DNA of 64,000 nt, taken from positions 1,204,001-1,268,000 of the forward strand of contig NZ_CP083388.1 in NCBI RefSeq assembly GCF_020042285.1, given 5' to 3'. This document shows, piece by piece, positions 36,337 to 44,854 of the stretch. The position numbers and the translations under genes are program-made. The notes under the pieces were generated by a model. That model saw nothing but the letters and a program-made list of their open reading frames with translations. It was not told where the DNA came from and ran no database searches. The DNA is from Ferruginibacter albus (GTDB taxonomy: Bacteria; Bacteroidota; Bacteroidia; Chitinophagales; Chitinophagaceae). Position 1 is the first letter of the stretch. Each line of letters opens with the position of its first letter.

Positions 36337-37098
36337 TTATCTATTATTAGTAAGATATTTCTCGAATGCGCTGATATATTTTTTGTCGGTCTCGCTGGTC
36401 GATTTTTTTAATGCAGTTACAGCAAATTCAATTGCTTTTTCATTATTGCCCAATTGCCGCCAGTACTCAAATAAGAAATATAAAATACCTAATTCAAATT
36501 TGCCAAAATATCGTTGAAGTTGAAAGTCCGGAAAGCCCAGGTAATTGGTTCTATTGATCTGCGTAATATATTCCTGATGGTTTTTAAATTTATTGAAAAA
36601 GTCCATTCCTTTATTGGAAAACACCCGCCAAATATCGTCAACTAATTTTTTGTTTTCATCATCTTCTGTCTTGAAAATCCAAAACCAGGTATCAGGTATA
36701 AGTTTTGTTTTTTTACTGCTTTCAGAAAGTCTATAAAAAAAATCAGCATTTTCCGGTCGAATATCTTTTGTTGTAACCGGATCGTCAAGAGTTGGATCAA
36801 CAATAGTATTAAATTTTACCAGGAGGTCAACTTGAATAGCACCTCCGGTTTTATAAGTCCAAAAAAATATTACTTCGGTATAAATTTCATTTTGTTTATA
36901 ATAGAAGAAATCTTTTCCTTTAAAGCCTAGCTTTTGAATTCTGGGAAGAAATATCTCGTTCACAAATTTTTTAAAATCTGAGCTTTTAATTGGGTGCTCT
37001 CGTGTATAAATTGTCTTAGGCAGTTGTGTCACACCAAGACCATTAATAAGAGGTTTCGTTCTGTTCCGCTTTAATATATCGATAAGTTTATCAAGCAT
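36337..37098 (-). CDS. DUF4304-containing protein
   Basis: The 253-residue soluble protein has the DUF4304 pattern from about residue 38 to 170: FKKFVNEIFLPRIQKLGFKGKDFFYYKQN, then EVIFFWTYKTGGAIQVDLLVKFN. The C-terminal third is helical (LFEYWRQLGNNEKAIEFAVTALKK), resembling a TPR-like pair of helices. DUF4304 proteins are of unknown role and often occur near immunity-like or small-protein clusters. No signal peptide is seen. Confidence 0.78.
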   Translation of the reverse strand: MLDKLIDILKRNRTKPLINGLGVTQLPKTIYTREHPIKSSDFKKFVNEIFLPRIQKLGFKGKDFFYYKQNEIYTEVIFFWTYKTGGAIQVDLLVKFNTIVDPTLDDPVTTKDIRPENADFFYRLSESSKKTKLIPDTWFWIFKTEDDENKKLVDDIWRVFSNKGMDFFNKFKNHQEYITQINRTNYLGFPDFQLQRYFGKFELGILYFLFEYWRQLGNNEKAIEFAVTALKKSTSETDKKYISAFEKYLTNNR

Positions 37099-37147
37099 TT
37101 CCTGCTATTTTAGAGCAACGCCTCTTGCAGATGACGGGTATAAAAAA

Positions 37148-37417
37148 TTAGAGCAAACTTTGAATTTTAAAATCAGGGTTTCTGTTATTAAATTCTTCTA
37201 TTCTGCTATTAAGCCACCCAGTCTTCCCATCAAGTGTTACTCTATCAATAATAGTCTGATACGCTTCATTTATTTTTTCATCCTCATTCATTATTAAAGG
37301 TACATTATGCATTAAATTAGATAACCAAAATGATTTTTTATCATTGTTATCGTAGCTATGCTCTCTAATTTCAATTAGAACTATATATAGCAGGTATTGC
37401 AAAAACTGTTTTTCCAT
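37148..37417 (-). CDS. small soluble protein, unknown function
   Basis: The 89-residue protein is helical, beginning EKQFLQYLLYIVLIEIREHSYD and ending in NSRIEEFNNRNPDFKIQSLL. No signal peptide or known motif is visible. It precedes the DUF4304 gene by 49 bases on the same strand, so both may be transcribed together; small proteins next to DUF4304 proteins are seen elsewhere, but a functional link is only a guess. Confidence 0.6.
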   Translation of the reverse strand: MEKQFLQYLLYIVLIEIREHSYDNNDKKSFWLSNLMHNVPLIMNEDEKINEAYQTIIDRVTLDGKTGWLNSRIEEFNNRNPDFKIQSLL

Positions 37418-37449
37418 TATAATTATTTAGCTATATAAATGTAATAAAA

Positions 37450-37470
37450 AAGGCTGCATTTAGCAGCCTT
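37450..37470 (-). terminator. rho-independent terminator after the 290-residue lipoprotein gene
   Basis: AAGGCTGC at 37450-37457 pairs with GCAGCCTT at 37463-37470. On the minus strand a run of T follows, so it ends transcription of the upstream lipoprotein gene. Confidence 0.85.
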
Positions 37471-37480
37471 AAAGAAAGAT

Positions 37481-38353
37481 TTAATCATATTGAAAATCAT
37501 AAACAATTATCAGTTTCTCTGAACGGTAATGCTCATCTAATTGATAATATTCTGTTTTAATGGGACGATCCCGGCTGTCATAAAAATATCTATTTCCTTG
37601 ATTGAATTCAGCGTTGATCCATTGCCCATCTTCACGTTGCCGCCAGTCTAAATAAGGTTCTTTCCATTTTTCTTCTTTCAGCTTGCCTTTTTCATCACGT
37701 ATAAAAATTCTATGTGTCGTCATTTCTCCTTTTTTGTTGAATGAATTCTTCTCTACTAATTTAGTATTCTTGTAAATGAAGGTATCCATTGAAGTATTTA
37801 TAGAATCAAAAGGAAAATATTCAGACTTGATCTTAAGTCCATTAGAATACGTATTAAGAGCAGTAAATAAATTGGAACCGAAATGTCTATGTAGTTCGAT
37901 CAATTTTTTTTGATCATTATATTTATACGTTTCGTATGGTTTTTGATTTACCAACCATTTGGTTAATTCGCCATTTGTGTATTCGTATGTATAAGTGTCT
38001 TTGTCTTTTGCGCTACCAACTTGGCTATGCGGAAGATACAGTCCAAACTCTTTTTCTCCCTTTGTCTTTTCTTTATTATCGTAAAAATATTTTTCTTTTT
38101 CCGAAAGCATACCCCAATTCGTGTCATTATCAAACGGTGTCGTGAATTGCTCCTTATAAATTAAATTACTGTCAGCGTTGAATGCTTCATACGAGTACTT
38201 AAATTTTGTATGTAGATTTTTAAGCGATACATGAGCGCTGTCAAAACTGGTAAAATAAGTTGTAACGGCGTACTTCTTTTTTTGCGTGCTGTTAAAGCAT
38301 GCAGTAAAAAGAATTGAAACTAACAGAATATAAAATGAATTACGAAGAGTCAT
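37481..38353 (-). CDS. lipoprotein, unknown function (YD/RHS-like strands)
   Basis: The 290-residue protein has a lipoprotein signal ending LLVSILFTAC with Cys at residue 19. The mature part consists of repeated beta strands such as YTYEYTNGELTKWLVNQKPYETYKYNDQKKLIELHRHF and YFYDSRDRPIKTEYYQLDEHY. These resemble the YD or RHS-type strand repeats but are too diverged to assign. It is likely anchored in the outer membrane. A clear terminator follows. Confidence 0.78.
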   Translation of the reverse strand: MTLRNSFYILLVSILFTACFNSTQKKKYAVTTYFTSFDSAHVSLKNLHTKFKYSYEAFNADSNLIYKEQFTTPFDNDTNWGMLSEKEKYFYDNKEKTKGEKEFGLYLPHSQVGSAKDKDTYTYEYTNGELTKWLVNQKPYETYKYNDQKKLIELHRHFGSNLFTALNTYSNGLKIKSEYFPFDSINTSMDTFIYKNTKLVEKNSFNKKGEMTTHRIFIRDEKGKLKEEKWKEPYLDWRQREDGQWINAEFNQGNRYFYDSRDRPIKTEYYQLDEHYRSEKLIIVYDFQYD

Positions 38354-38436
38354 AATGCTACGTATAAATCATGGGTATTTGTGAAGATAACTATGTCTGC
38401 GCAGGAAGTAAAAAATCAATACGTCAAATTAAAAAT

Positions 38437-38465
38437 AAAGCTCCGGGTATACTACCCGGAGCTTT
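38437..38465. terminator. bidirectional terminator, strong hairpin
   Basis: A 13-bp perfect stem (38437-38449 with 38453-38465) closes a 3-base loop, with A-rich and T-rich flanks. On the minus strand it ends the small membrane-protein gene at 38513-38632. Confidence 0.9.
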
Positions 38466-38512
38466 TTATTTGAAACACCGTTCCTCAATGATAAGGCAGG
38501 TTTCTCATCTAA

Positions 38513-38632
38513 TTAATTTGTTAGCGCCATCATAAAAAAAGCGATAATGCTTATTACTGCTATCACTAATAACGCTATCAGTATGAGCCATAAAACATGC
38601 GTGTTTTTATCGTATGAACTATGCGCTTTCAT
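38513..38632 (-). CDS. 39-residue single-pass membrane protein
   Basis: The minus-strand frame from ATG at 38632 gives 39 residues: a charged N-terminus MKAHSSYDKNTH, then a hydrophobic segment VLWLILIALLVIAVISIIAF, then a short tail. It is one transmembrane helix. TAATTTGCG lies about 35 bases upstream, close to the -7 consensus but one base short. The terminator at 38437-38465 follows 48 bases downstream. Clean promoter-like and terminator flanks support a real small gene. Its function is unknown. Confidence 0.6.
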   Translation of the reverse strand: MKAHSSYDKNTHVLWLILIALLVIAVISIIAFFMMALTN

Positions 38633-38763
38633 AGGAAATATGTTTTGCCTGCCATATAAGGCGCAAATTAAAAACCACTTATTTCAGAGGGGAAAATCCT
38701 GTAAATGCCGGAGGTTGCTGCATTTATGCCTCAAAATGGGGTAATTACACCTGCCGGATGCGC

Positions 38764-39393
38764 TTATTTTGTAGTAAGGCCTTTAATCACCAGTTCACGA
38801 TAGCTATCATCTTTTTCCTTTATTTCTATCCAATGTTCTGCTTCATTTATATTAATGTAAAGCTCTGCAGCATCGTCAGGGTTTTTTGTTTCAAAAAAGA
38901 CTTTCATTTCTTTTGTTGAATCCTTATTAGATGGTTCTGCGCCTAATTGTTTTCTAAATTCGTTTAGATCAATGAATGTAATTTTTTTTGAAGGAACAAA
39001 ATGCAAAGAAGTGTCCGCTTTTTGTTTATACAGTTTTGAAAGCGTCTGAACAAGATTGTCGCTGATATTTCCGCTGCTTTGAATTGTCAGCACTTGTGCA
39101 AGTTCTTTTTCATTATTGGGCGAAGCGGTTGGGACTGTAATTTTAAATCCAAGGTTTTTTGTTTCGTACAAAGAATTTGCAAAATAAGATATGGAGCTGT
39201 CTGTTTTTGAAACTTCAGTAATTGAAAGACGAATGTCAGCGCCCCAACCTTCATCATCGCCTTTGTCAATCAATAATTCTTTTGCCGGAAATGTATCTCT
39301 TGATGCAATTGGATCGGTGCTAGTTTTTAAATTGGTTGAATTGTTACAACTAAAAATAGATGCTATGAAAATAAGCAGAACTAATCTTGTCAT
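38764..39393 (-). CDS. lipoprotein, unknown function
   Basis: The 209-residue protein has a signal ending LLIFIASIFSC, with the lipid-modified Cys at residue 16. The mature part is mixed: GWGADIRLSITEVSKTDSSISYFA, KITFIDLNEFRKQLG and a C-terminal HWIEIKEKDDSYRELVIKG. No family is recognised. It lies 27 bases upstream of another lipoprotein gene on the same strand. Confidence 0.75.
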   Translation of the reverse strand: MTRLVLLIFIASIFSCNNSTNLKTSTDPIASRDTFPAKELLIDKGDDEGWGADIRLSITEVSKTDSSISYFANSLYETKNLGFKITVPTASPNNEKELAQVLTIQSSGNISDNLVQTLSKLYKQKADTSLHFVPSKKITFIDLNEFRKQLGAEPSNKDSTKEMKVFFETKNPDDAAELYININEAEHWIEIKEKDDSYRELVIKGLTTK

Positions 39394-39420
39394 GTTGGAA
39401 AGTGTTTAATGATGTATAAC

Positions 39421-39909
39421 TTATTGTTTCACTATTTTATCCGAAATGGTTTTATAGATTATTTCACCATTAATGATCATTTTCAAGCTGGTCAAAATGC
39501 TTATACTTTTTTCTTCTTGTGATTTCAGGAGTGGATGTGTACAGTTAAATGAAAGTATAGTAGAATGCTCAAAGTTCTTTAAACTATAGGGGAGGCTTTT
39601 AAAATTAATGAAATATTGCTTTTGCGAACTCGATGTTTTATTAAGACAAAATGTAGACTTACCTTCTTGCGAATAAATAGAGTCTTTAAAATCTATTATA
39701 GAATATTTATTTAATGAAGTACTTCGCTTTTCAATGATCATGTAGGTTAAACGGATGCTATCATTTTCTTCGCCCGGCGTTCGAAGTATATCTATTAGGC
39801 TATCTTCATATATAGTTTTTATTTTCTCACCATTATCGTTCAAATATTTGAGCTTTGTCTTACATGACAAGAGGTATATTACAAGAAAAAATACTAAAAG
39901 TTTCTTCAT
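39421..39909 (-). CDS. lipoprotein, unknown function
   Basis: The 162-residue protein has a signal ending LLVFFLVIYLLSC with Cys at residue 16. The mature part is rich in Lys and Ser and has STFCLNKTSSSQKQYFINF in the middle. It lies between two other small secreted-protein genes. No motif suggests an enzyme. The family is not recognised. Confidence 0.72.
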   Translation of the reverse strand: MKKLLVFFLVIYLLSCKTKLKYLNDNGEKIKTIYEDSLIDILRTPGEENDSIRLTYMIIEKRSTSLNKYSIIDFKDSIYSQEGKSTFCLNKTSSSQKQYFINFKSLPYSLKNFEHSTILSFNCTHPLLKSQEEKSISILTSLKMIINGEIIYKTISDKIVKQ

Positions 39910-39983
39910 GAATTATATATAGTTGATAAGCTTGCGATTAGGTGCAAAAGCACAGAAGTTCTATTATTAAAACTGATCTATGT

Positions 39984-40562
39984 TTAACGGGAAACAAATT
40001 TTGAATTCAATATAGAAGCCTCAATTGCTTTTTTATCATCATCATTATTATAAATACAGGTTACATTGAGCTCTTTGTTGCCTATTTCTGCTATGTACAT
40101 GGCTGTCCAGTAAGTATAATTTTTTTCTTTGTGATAAACTTTACTTTCAATGACATAGAATTTTACGCTATCAATTAAAGCTTCCCGTGTTGAAACCAGG
40201 GCATCTGTTTTGAGTTTTTCATAATTGGATCGTATAAATGCAGCGAGCTTATCAATATAACCGGGCAGTGAAAATTTGGCTATGTTAGAATTGCCTTTGT
40301 AACTGCCTAAAATGATATTTGCATTGGATGAATCCGTTTTGGCTACGGAAAATAATATTACTTCATCGGTTGATTGATTTACAGCGTTATTCTTTTTAAT
40401 AATGGAATCGCCGGATCTGATTATAGAAGAAAAATTATCTATTCGGTATATGTAATTTTCCGGCTTCTGATATTGCCAGGTTACTTTTCCTACCTCATAT
40501 GTTTTTTGCCCAAAAGAAAATATAGAAAGAGAAAGCAGAAATGATGTTACTATCGTTCTCAT
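39984..40562 (-). CDS. secreted protein, unknown function
   Basis: The 192-residue protein has a signal peptide (MRTIVTSFLLSLSIFSFGQ). The mature part contains VGKVTWQYQKPENYIYRIDNFSSIIRSG and, later, YTYWTAMYIAEIGNKELNVTCIY. The folding pattern recalls small PsbP or DUF-type alpha-beta-sandwich proteins that bind the cell envelope, but this is a weak impression. It is part of the minus-strand run of envelope proteins. Confidence 0.72.
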   Translation of the reverse strand: MRTIVTSFLLSLSIFSFGQKTYEVGKVTWQYQKPENYIYRIDNFSSIIRSGDSIIKKNNAVNQSTDEVILFSVAKTDSSNANIILGSYKGNSNIAKFSLPGYIDKLAAFIRSNYEKLKTDALVSTREALIDSVKFYVIESKVYHKEKNYTYWTAMYIAEIGNKELNVTCIYNNDDDKKAIEASILNSKFVSR

Positions 40563-40612
40563 AAATTGATTGTTTTAGATATAGTTATTTTATGATATTC
40601 TAATGTATATGA

Positions 40613-40744
40613 TTACTTACTCTTTTTCATATCATGTCTATTATAAAAATCCTGTGCTGATCCGTAAGTCCAGTATTTTTCCTCATTTTGTATAATGTAC
40701 AAATCCTTAGCTAGTTTGCCAAAAGTACTCGTCGGTGATGACAT
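40613..40744 (-). CDS. 43-residue small protein, possible gene
   Basis: ATG at 40744 opens a 43-residue frame, MSSPTSTFGKLAKDLYIIQN through FYNRHDMKKSK. It is soluble and helical. It lies 28 bases downstream of the lipoprotein gene at 40773 on the same strand, so it could be the second gene of a transcript. Its length is close to chance, but the codon use and composition look coding. It might instead be the 3' remnant of a longer gene. Confidence 0.4.
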   Translation of the reverse strand: MSSPTSTFGKLAKDLYIIQNEEKYWTYGSAQDFYNRHDMKKSK

Positions 40745-40772
40745 CCGCGAACATGGAGAAAAGCTGTTTGAA

Positions 40773-41285
40773 TTATTTCAGTCTTTCTGCGTCAAGGGCT
40801 TTAATGTATGCTATCATATATTTAGAGTAAAAGCCTGAACTTCCGCCGATATAATCTTTACCTGTTGTTCTATCTGTAACTAAAAGTACTATCCCTGTTG
40901 AGTATGTTGCAGTATTAGGAAATGAGACACTTCCCAGACTTGTTTCCCTTACAAAATCAGAGCTTCGTGTTGTGTAGTTCAAATTGCGATCAAATACAAA
41001 TCTATACTTGCTCATGGGATAATGATCCGGAATCTGGTCTGGAGTAATGATTTTATACTTTCCCGTATAATATGCCAAGAAGTTTTTTTTCAAGCATCTG
41101 TTATAGTCTCCCGAGCCAGGATGTCTTATAACAAGCAACGTATCATTATATCCATTGAATTCTGGTGGAATTTGCCCAGCCTCTTTAGTAAAGGTGACGT
41201 TTTTTACACTAGTGTAACAGCCGGTTATTAAAATAATAATACTTACGATTAAAAAAAAGGTAAAATGATCATGTGTTTTTGACAT
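40773..41285 (-). CDS. lipoprotein, unknown function
   Basis: The 170-residue protein has a signal ending IIILITGC, with the lipid-modified Cys at residue 23. The mature part includes DTLLVIRHPGSGDYNRCLKKNFLAYYTGKYKII and FDRNLNYTTRSSDF, then GIVLLVTDRTTGKDYIGGSSGFYSKY. No family is recognised. The sequence just upstream closely resembles that upstream of the gene at 28272, so both may share a promoter type. Confidence 0.75.
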   Translation of the reverse strand: MSKTHDHFTFFLIVSIIILITGCYTSVKNVTFTKEAGQIPPEFNGYNDTLLVIRHPGSGDYNRCLKKNFLAYYTGKYKIITPDQIPDHYPMSKYRFVFDRNLNYTTRSSDFVRETSLGSVSFPNTATYSTGIVLLVTDRTTGKDYIGGSSGFYSKYMIAYIKALDAERLK

Positions 41286-41377
41286 GGCTTTGGTTTGTTT
41301 TGAGTAATGTTAAGAGTTGTCATTGTCACTAATATACTATGCTTTATACTATTAATTTATTACTGTATTCAAAAATA

Positions 41378-41405
41378 AAAAAGCCCCCGTTTCCGGAGAC
41401 TTTTT
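41378..41405 (-). terminator. terminator of the pyk transcript
   Basis: On the minus strand the RNA would form a 12-bp stem with two G-U wobbles and a GAAA tetraloop (41378-41389 with 41394-41405), then a U-rich tail. It lies 22 bases after the pyk stop. Confidence 0.75.
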
Positions 41406-41426
41406 AAAGCTACTTTTAAATCTATA

Positions 41427-42917
41427 TTAATCGATCTTGGTAATCTTAACAGTGTTGGTAGGTAAGTGATGTTCGATCGGTGTACTACCCGTATTCACCA
41501 CTACATCCCCTTGTTTCAAAAATCCTCTTTCTTTTAAAATATTGATCTGGTCAAAGATGATATCATCCAGGCTTACTTCTTCTGTATAATAAAAAGCACG
41601 TACGCCCCAGCTTAAGCTCAATTGATTGATCAATGTTCTTTCTTTACTGAAAATGTACAACGGAGCTTTCGGACGATAGCTGCTCAACATAAAACCGGTA
41701 TAACCGCTTTGTGTCATACCTACCAAAGCATCTGCACTAACATCCTGTGCCAGTTTACAAGCACTGTAACAAACCGCATCACTTAAGAAAGAAGGAGAGT
41801 GGGGTTGAGGAGCTAATATGTCATCACGATCATAATCGTAATCTTTGCTTTCTACTTCACGAATAATCTTTGTCATCATCTCTACCACTAAAGTAGGATA
41901 TTGTCCCATGGCTGTTTCACCGCTTAGCATTACTGCATCAGCGCCTTCCAATACAGCGTTGGCAACGTCGGTCACTTCACTGCGGTTAGGTTTGGTTCTG
42001 TCCATCATGCTTTCCATCATCTGCGTAGCAACAATTACCGGTTTTGCACGGTGCATACATTTACGGATGATCTCTTTTTGAATAAAAGGAACCTGTTCAA
42101 TAGGAACTTCCACTCCCAAGTCGCCACGGGCAACCATGATACCATCGCTTTCAACTATAATGTCACGAAGATTTTTTAATGCTTCGGGCATTTCAATTTT
42201 AGAGATGGTTTTTATTTTACTTCCTCTTGCTTTTAATCTGTTCTTTAGATCGATAATGTCTTCTGCTTTACGAACAAAAGAAAGAGCGACCCAATCCAAA
42301 TCTTGCTCAATGATAAAATCAAGATCTTCAATGTCTTTTGGTGTTAATGCAGGCATCGTTAATGCAGAGTCAGGAAGATTAACTCCTTTCTTAGGTAATA
42401 ATGTTCCGCCTAATGTAACACTGACTAAAACTTCTTTATCATTCAGAATTTCTTTAACCGCTACTTCCATCTTGCCATCATCTAAAAAAATACGCTCGCC
42501 TTTTTTTACATCCTGGGCGAGCATTGAATACGATACGTATACTTTTTCTTTAGTGCCGACAACCTTTTCTGTGGAGAAGATTATTTCCATTCCTGGCTTT
42601 AATTCGATCTTTCCATCTTCCAGGTCACCCACTCTTAATTTAGGTCCCTGCAGATCGCCAAGTATAGCAATGTTATAAGGCTCTGTTTTATTTATCTGGC
42701 GGATGTTATCAATTACTTCTTTCTTTGAATCATAAGCGCCATGTGAGAAATTTAAACGAAAAACGTTTACACCTGCTTTTACCAGGTCTAACAGTTGATC
42801 GTAGGTGCTACAGGCGGGGCCTACTGTGGCAACAATTTTTGTTCTTTTAATAGAATGTTGAAATCCTGCTTTATTATCCATCTGCTTGTGCAGGTATTTA
42901 CCAATATGCTTACTCAT
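41427..42917 (-). CDS. pyk: pyruvate kinase
   Basis: Pyk converts phosphoenolpyruvate and ADP to pyruvate and ATP, the last step of glycolysis. The 496-residue protein has RTKIVATVGPACSTYDQLLDLVKAGVNVFRLNFSHG (N-terminal barrel and catalytic Arg-Asn), the signature TISKIEMPEAL with the catalytic Lys, DGIMVARGDLGVEVP and IVATQMMESM, and a C-terminal regulatory domain ending in TVKITKID. It lies 48 bases downstream of pfkA on the same strand. Its own -7 box TATATTTG lies at 42955-42962, inside the pfkA-pyk gap. Confidence 0.96.
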   Translation of the reverse strand: MSKHIGKYLHKQMDNKAGFQHSIKRTKIVATVGPACSTYDQLLDLVKAGVNVFRLNFSHGAYDSKKEVIDNIRQINKTEPYNIAILGDLQGPKLRVGDLEDGKIELKPGMEIIFSTEKVVGTKEKVYVSYSMLAQDVKKGERIFLDDGKMEVAVKEILNDKEVLVSVTLGGTLLPKKGVNLPDSALTMPALTPKDIEDLDFIIEQDLDWVALSFVRKAEDIIDLKNRLKARGSKIKTISKIEMPEALKNLRDIIVESDGIMVARGDLGVEVPIEQVPFIQKEIIRKCMHRAKPVIVATQMMESMMDRTKPNRSEVTDVANAVLEGADAVMLSGETAMGQYPTLVVEMMTKIIREVESKDYDYDRDDILAPQPHSPSFLSDAVCYSACKLAQDVSADALVGMTQSGYTGFMLSSYRPKAPLYIFSKERTLINQLSLSWGVRAFYYTEEVSLDDIIFDQINILKERGFLKQGDVVVNTGSTPIEHHLPTNTVKITKID

Positions 42918-42954
42918 TTAGTTTGTTTCTTTTTTGTGTTTGTTTTTCAGGAGG

Positions 42955-42962
42955 CAAATATA
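42955..42962 (-). promoter_or_regulatory. -7 box of a pyk promoter
   Basis: TATATTTG on the minus strand, a perfect TAnnTTTG match, lies 38 bases upstream of the pyk ATG and next to the pfkA stop. It allows separate transcription of pyk. Confidence 0.45.
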
Positions 42963-42965
42963 GAA

Positions 42966-43952
42966 TTATGATGCAAGAATCTTCACAATTTTCATCCATT
43001 CCTCATTCACTCTTGTTTTTAGTTTAGATGCTTTTTCAAATGGAGTATGATTGATGCGGTTTTCTTTGATACCGATCATTACGTTATGAGCGCCGCTGAT
43101 CAAACACTCTACGGCATTATAACCCATGCGGCTTGCAACTACTCTGTCTAAGCAGGTAGGAGAGCCACCACGTTGAATATGACCCAATACGCAGATCCTT
43201 GTATCAAGATCCGGCATGTGTTGCTTGATGATATTGTTAACGCCTACTGCCCCACCAAATTCATCATCACCTTCGGCAACAATGATGAGGTTTACCAGCT
43301 TTTTACGTTTTTCTTTTTCCTGTAAAGATTTTATTACTTCAACAATATCTGTTTTTCTTTCAGGAATAATGATATGTTCTGCACCGGTGGCAATACCACT
43401 GTGCAATGCAATAAAACCTGCGTCACGTCCCATTACTTCAATAATGAACATACGATCGTGTGCATCCATCGTATCACGGATCTTATCAATGGCGCCAACA
43501 GCAGTATTGACAGCTGTATCAAAGCCGATGGTAAAATCGGTACCTACAATATCCCTGTCAATTGTACCGGGAATACCGACACTTGGTATATCAAACTCTT
43601 CGCTTAATTTTTTACCACCACGAAAGGAACCGTCGCCACCAATAATTACTAACCCATCTATACCGCGTTTTTTTAAATTAGCGTATGCTTTTTTTCTTCC
43701 TTCGGGTTCGTAGAATTCTTTACAACGGGCAGTTTTTAAAATAGTGCCGCCGCGTTGAATAATGTTGGCAACACTTTTACTTTCCATAGGGAATATATCA
43801 TCATCCACCATTCCCTGGTAGCCTCTCATAATTCCGTAAACTTCCAATCCATAGTATAAGCCGGTACGTACTACTGCACGTATGGCTGCATTCATTCCCG
43901 GTGAGTCTCCGCCGGATGTTAACACTCCAATCTTAGTTACTTTGTTCGACAT
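42966..43952 (-). CDS. pfkA: 6-phosphofructokinase
   Basis: PfkA phosphorylates fructose 6-phosphate with ATP, the committed step of glycolysis. The 328-residue protein has GVLTSGGDSPGMNAAIRAVV, the GGDGSFRGG nucleotide loop with Gly at the position that favours ATP, the catalytic PGTIDRDI, MGRDAGFIAL and the effector region near GHIQRGGSPTC. The usual TIDND reads TIDRD here (see findings). It probably forms a glycolytic unit with pyk downstream. The TACTTTTG box at 44030-44037 lies 78 bases upstream. Confidence 0.95.
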   Translation of the reverse strand: MSNKVTKIGVLTSGGDSPGMNAAIRAVVRTGLYYGLEVYGIMRGYQGMVDDDIFPMESKSVANIIQRGGTILKTARCKEFYEPEGRKKAYANLKKRGIDGLVIIGGDGSFRGGKKLSEEFDIPSVGIPGTIDRDIVGTDFTIGFDTAVNTAVGAIDKIRDTMDAHDRMFIIEVMGRDAGFIALHSGIATGAEHIIIPERKTDIVEVIKSLQEKEKRKKLVNLIIVAEGDDEFGGAVGVNNIIKQHMPDLDTRICVLGHIQRGGSPTCLDRVVASRMGYNAVECLISGAHNVMIGIKENRINHTPFEKASKLKTRVNEEWMKIVKILAS

Positions 43953-44029
43953 GTTTGTTAATAATAGCTTTTTTGGGGATTAAATAAGCTTTTTCTCGTT
44001 TAAGGTGTATAAAAAACACATTTTGCGAC

Positions 44030-44037
44030 CAAAAGTA
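44030..44037 (-). promoter_or_regulatory. -7 box of the pfkA promoter
   Basis: TACTTTTG on the minus strand, a TAnnTTTG match, lies 78 bases upstream of the pfkA ATG. Confidence 0.45.
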
Positions 44038-44251
44038 CAGATTTAAAATCAATTTCGGCATCGATTGCGATTAATTGTAATTAGTTGTAATGTATGGATT
44101 TATGTGCATAATGAAGTCTTTTGAATTAAACTTAAGAGATATTTAATAAAGAGTCTATTTTAAGCTGTCTGCTTGGGTTTAATAAAACAGTATTTTATAT
44201 GATTTGCGATAATACTTAATCTTAAAGTATTCGGCGGGTTTATAAATAAAA

Positions 44252-44326
44252 GGGCTCTTTTGCTTCTTTTAAAAAACATAAAAGTTTTTAAATTCCGCCT
44301 GCGGCGATAACAAAGCAAAAGAGCCC
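44252..44326 (-). ncRNA. candidate structured RNA or compound terminator
   Basis: A perfect 14-bp stem (44252-44265 with 44313-44326) encloses 47 bases that hold two more small hairpins (CTTTTA at 44266-44271 with TAAAAG at 44279-44284, and CGCC at 44296-44299 with GGCG at 44303-44306). This would make a three-way junction. On the minus strand it is followed by CCCTTTTATTT, so it may also terminate the arsRC transcript, ending 107 bases after the arsC stop. The fold is seen; a separate RNA gene is speculation. Confidence 0.4.
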
Positions 44327-44432
44327 GGTCTTTGCGGTTATTGGTTAAGAATTCGAGGAAAGGAGTTTGCTTATTTATTTTTTAAATAGTAGTCAGTTAG
44401 TTTAAGCTCACCGAAAAGAGAGTGCATATAAC

Positions 44433-44846
44433 TTATAAGTTATTCTTTACAAATTCTCTGCAATACTCTTTAATCATTCCACGTACTTTTTTAAACTGTT
44501 CGTTTATTTCTTCTTCTGTTCCTGTAGCTTTTGCTGGGTCGGGAAAATTGTAATGAAACTTCCTGGCATTGGATGGTAAAACGGGACAACGTTCTTTTGC
44601 ATTATCACAAACGGTAATTACAAAATCAAAGTCGATGTTGGTATATTCATTTACGTTATTGGAAGTATGATGAGAGATGTCCATCCCATCTTCTTTCATA
44701 GTAGCAATGGCTTTGGGATTTACACCATGTGTTTCAACTCCTGCGCTGTAAACAGCTGCTTTATCTCCTGCAAAAAAACGCAGGTAACCTTCTGCTATCT
44801 GGCTTCTGCAGCTATTGCCGGTGCAGAGCACTAAAATTTTTTTCAT
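44433..44846 (-). CDS. arsC: arsenate reductase, thioredoxin-coupled (LMW-PTPase fold)
   Basis: ArsC reduces arsenate to arsenite for export or binding. The 137-residue protein has the phosphatase-like active site CTGNSCRS (Cys8 to Arg14), the second and third catalytic Cys at 80 and 87 in VCDNAKERC, and the acid Asp103 in FPDP. This three-Cys arrangement is the thioredoxin-dependent type. It is the last gene of the arsR operon, after a small membrane protein with an 8-base gap. No ACR3 or ArsB pump gene is in the window. Confidence 0.93.
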   Translation of the reverse strand: MKKILVLCTGNSCRSQIAEGYLRFFAGDKAAVYSAGVETHGVNPKAIATMKEDGMDISHHTSNNVNEYTNIDFDFVITVCDNAKERCPVLPSNARKFHYNFPDPAKATGTEEEINEQFKKVRGMIKEYCREFVKNNL

Positions 44847-44854
44847 AAATTATT

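Larger units (their letters stand above)
43953..44432. other. intergenic region with pfkA promoter and a structured element
   Basis: The 480 bases between pfkA and the arsC end contain the pfkA -7 box TACTTTTG (44030-44037, minus strand) and a long hairpin element (44252-44326). No other open frame of note is seen. The rest is AT-rich. Confidence 0.55.
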
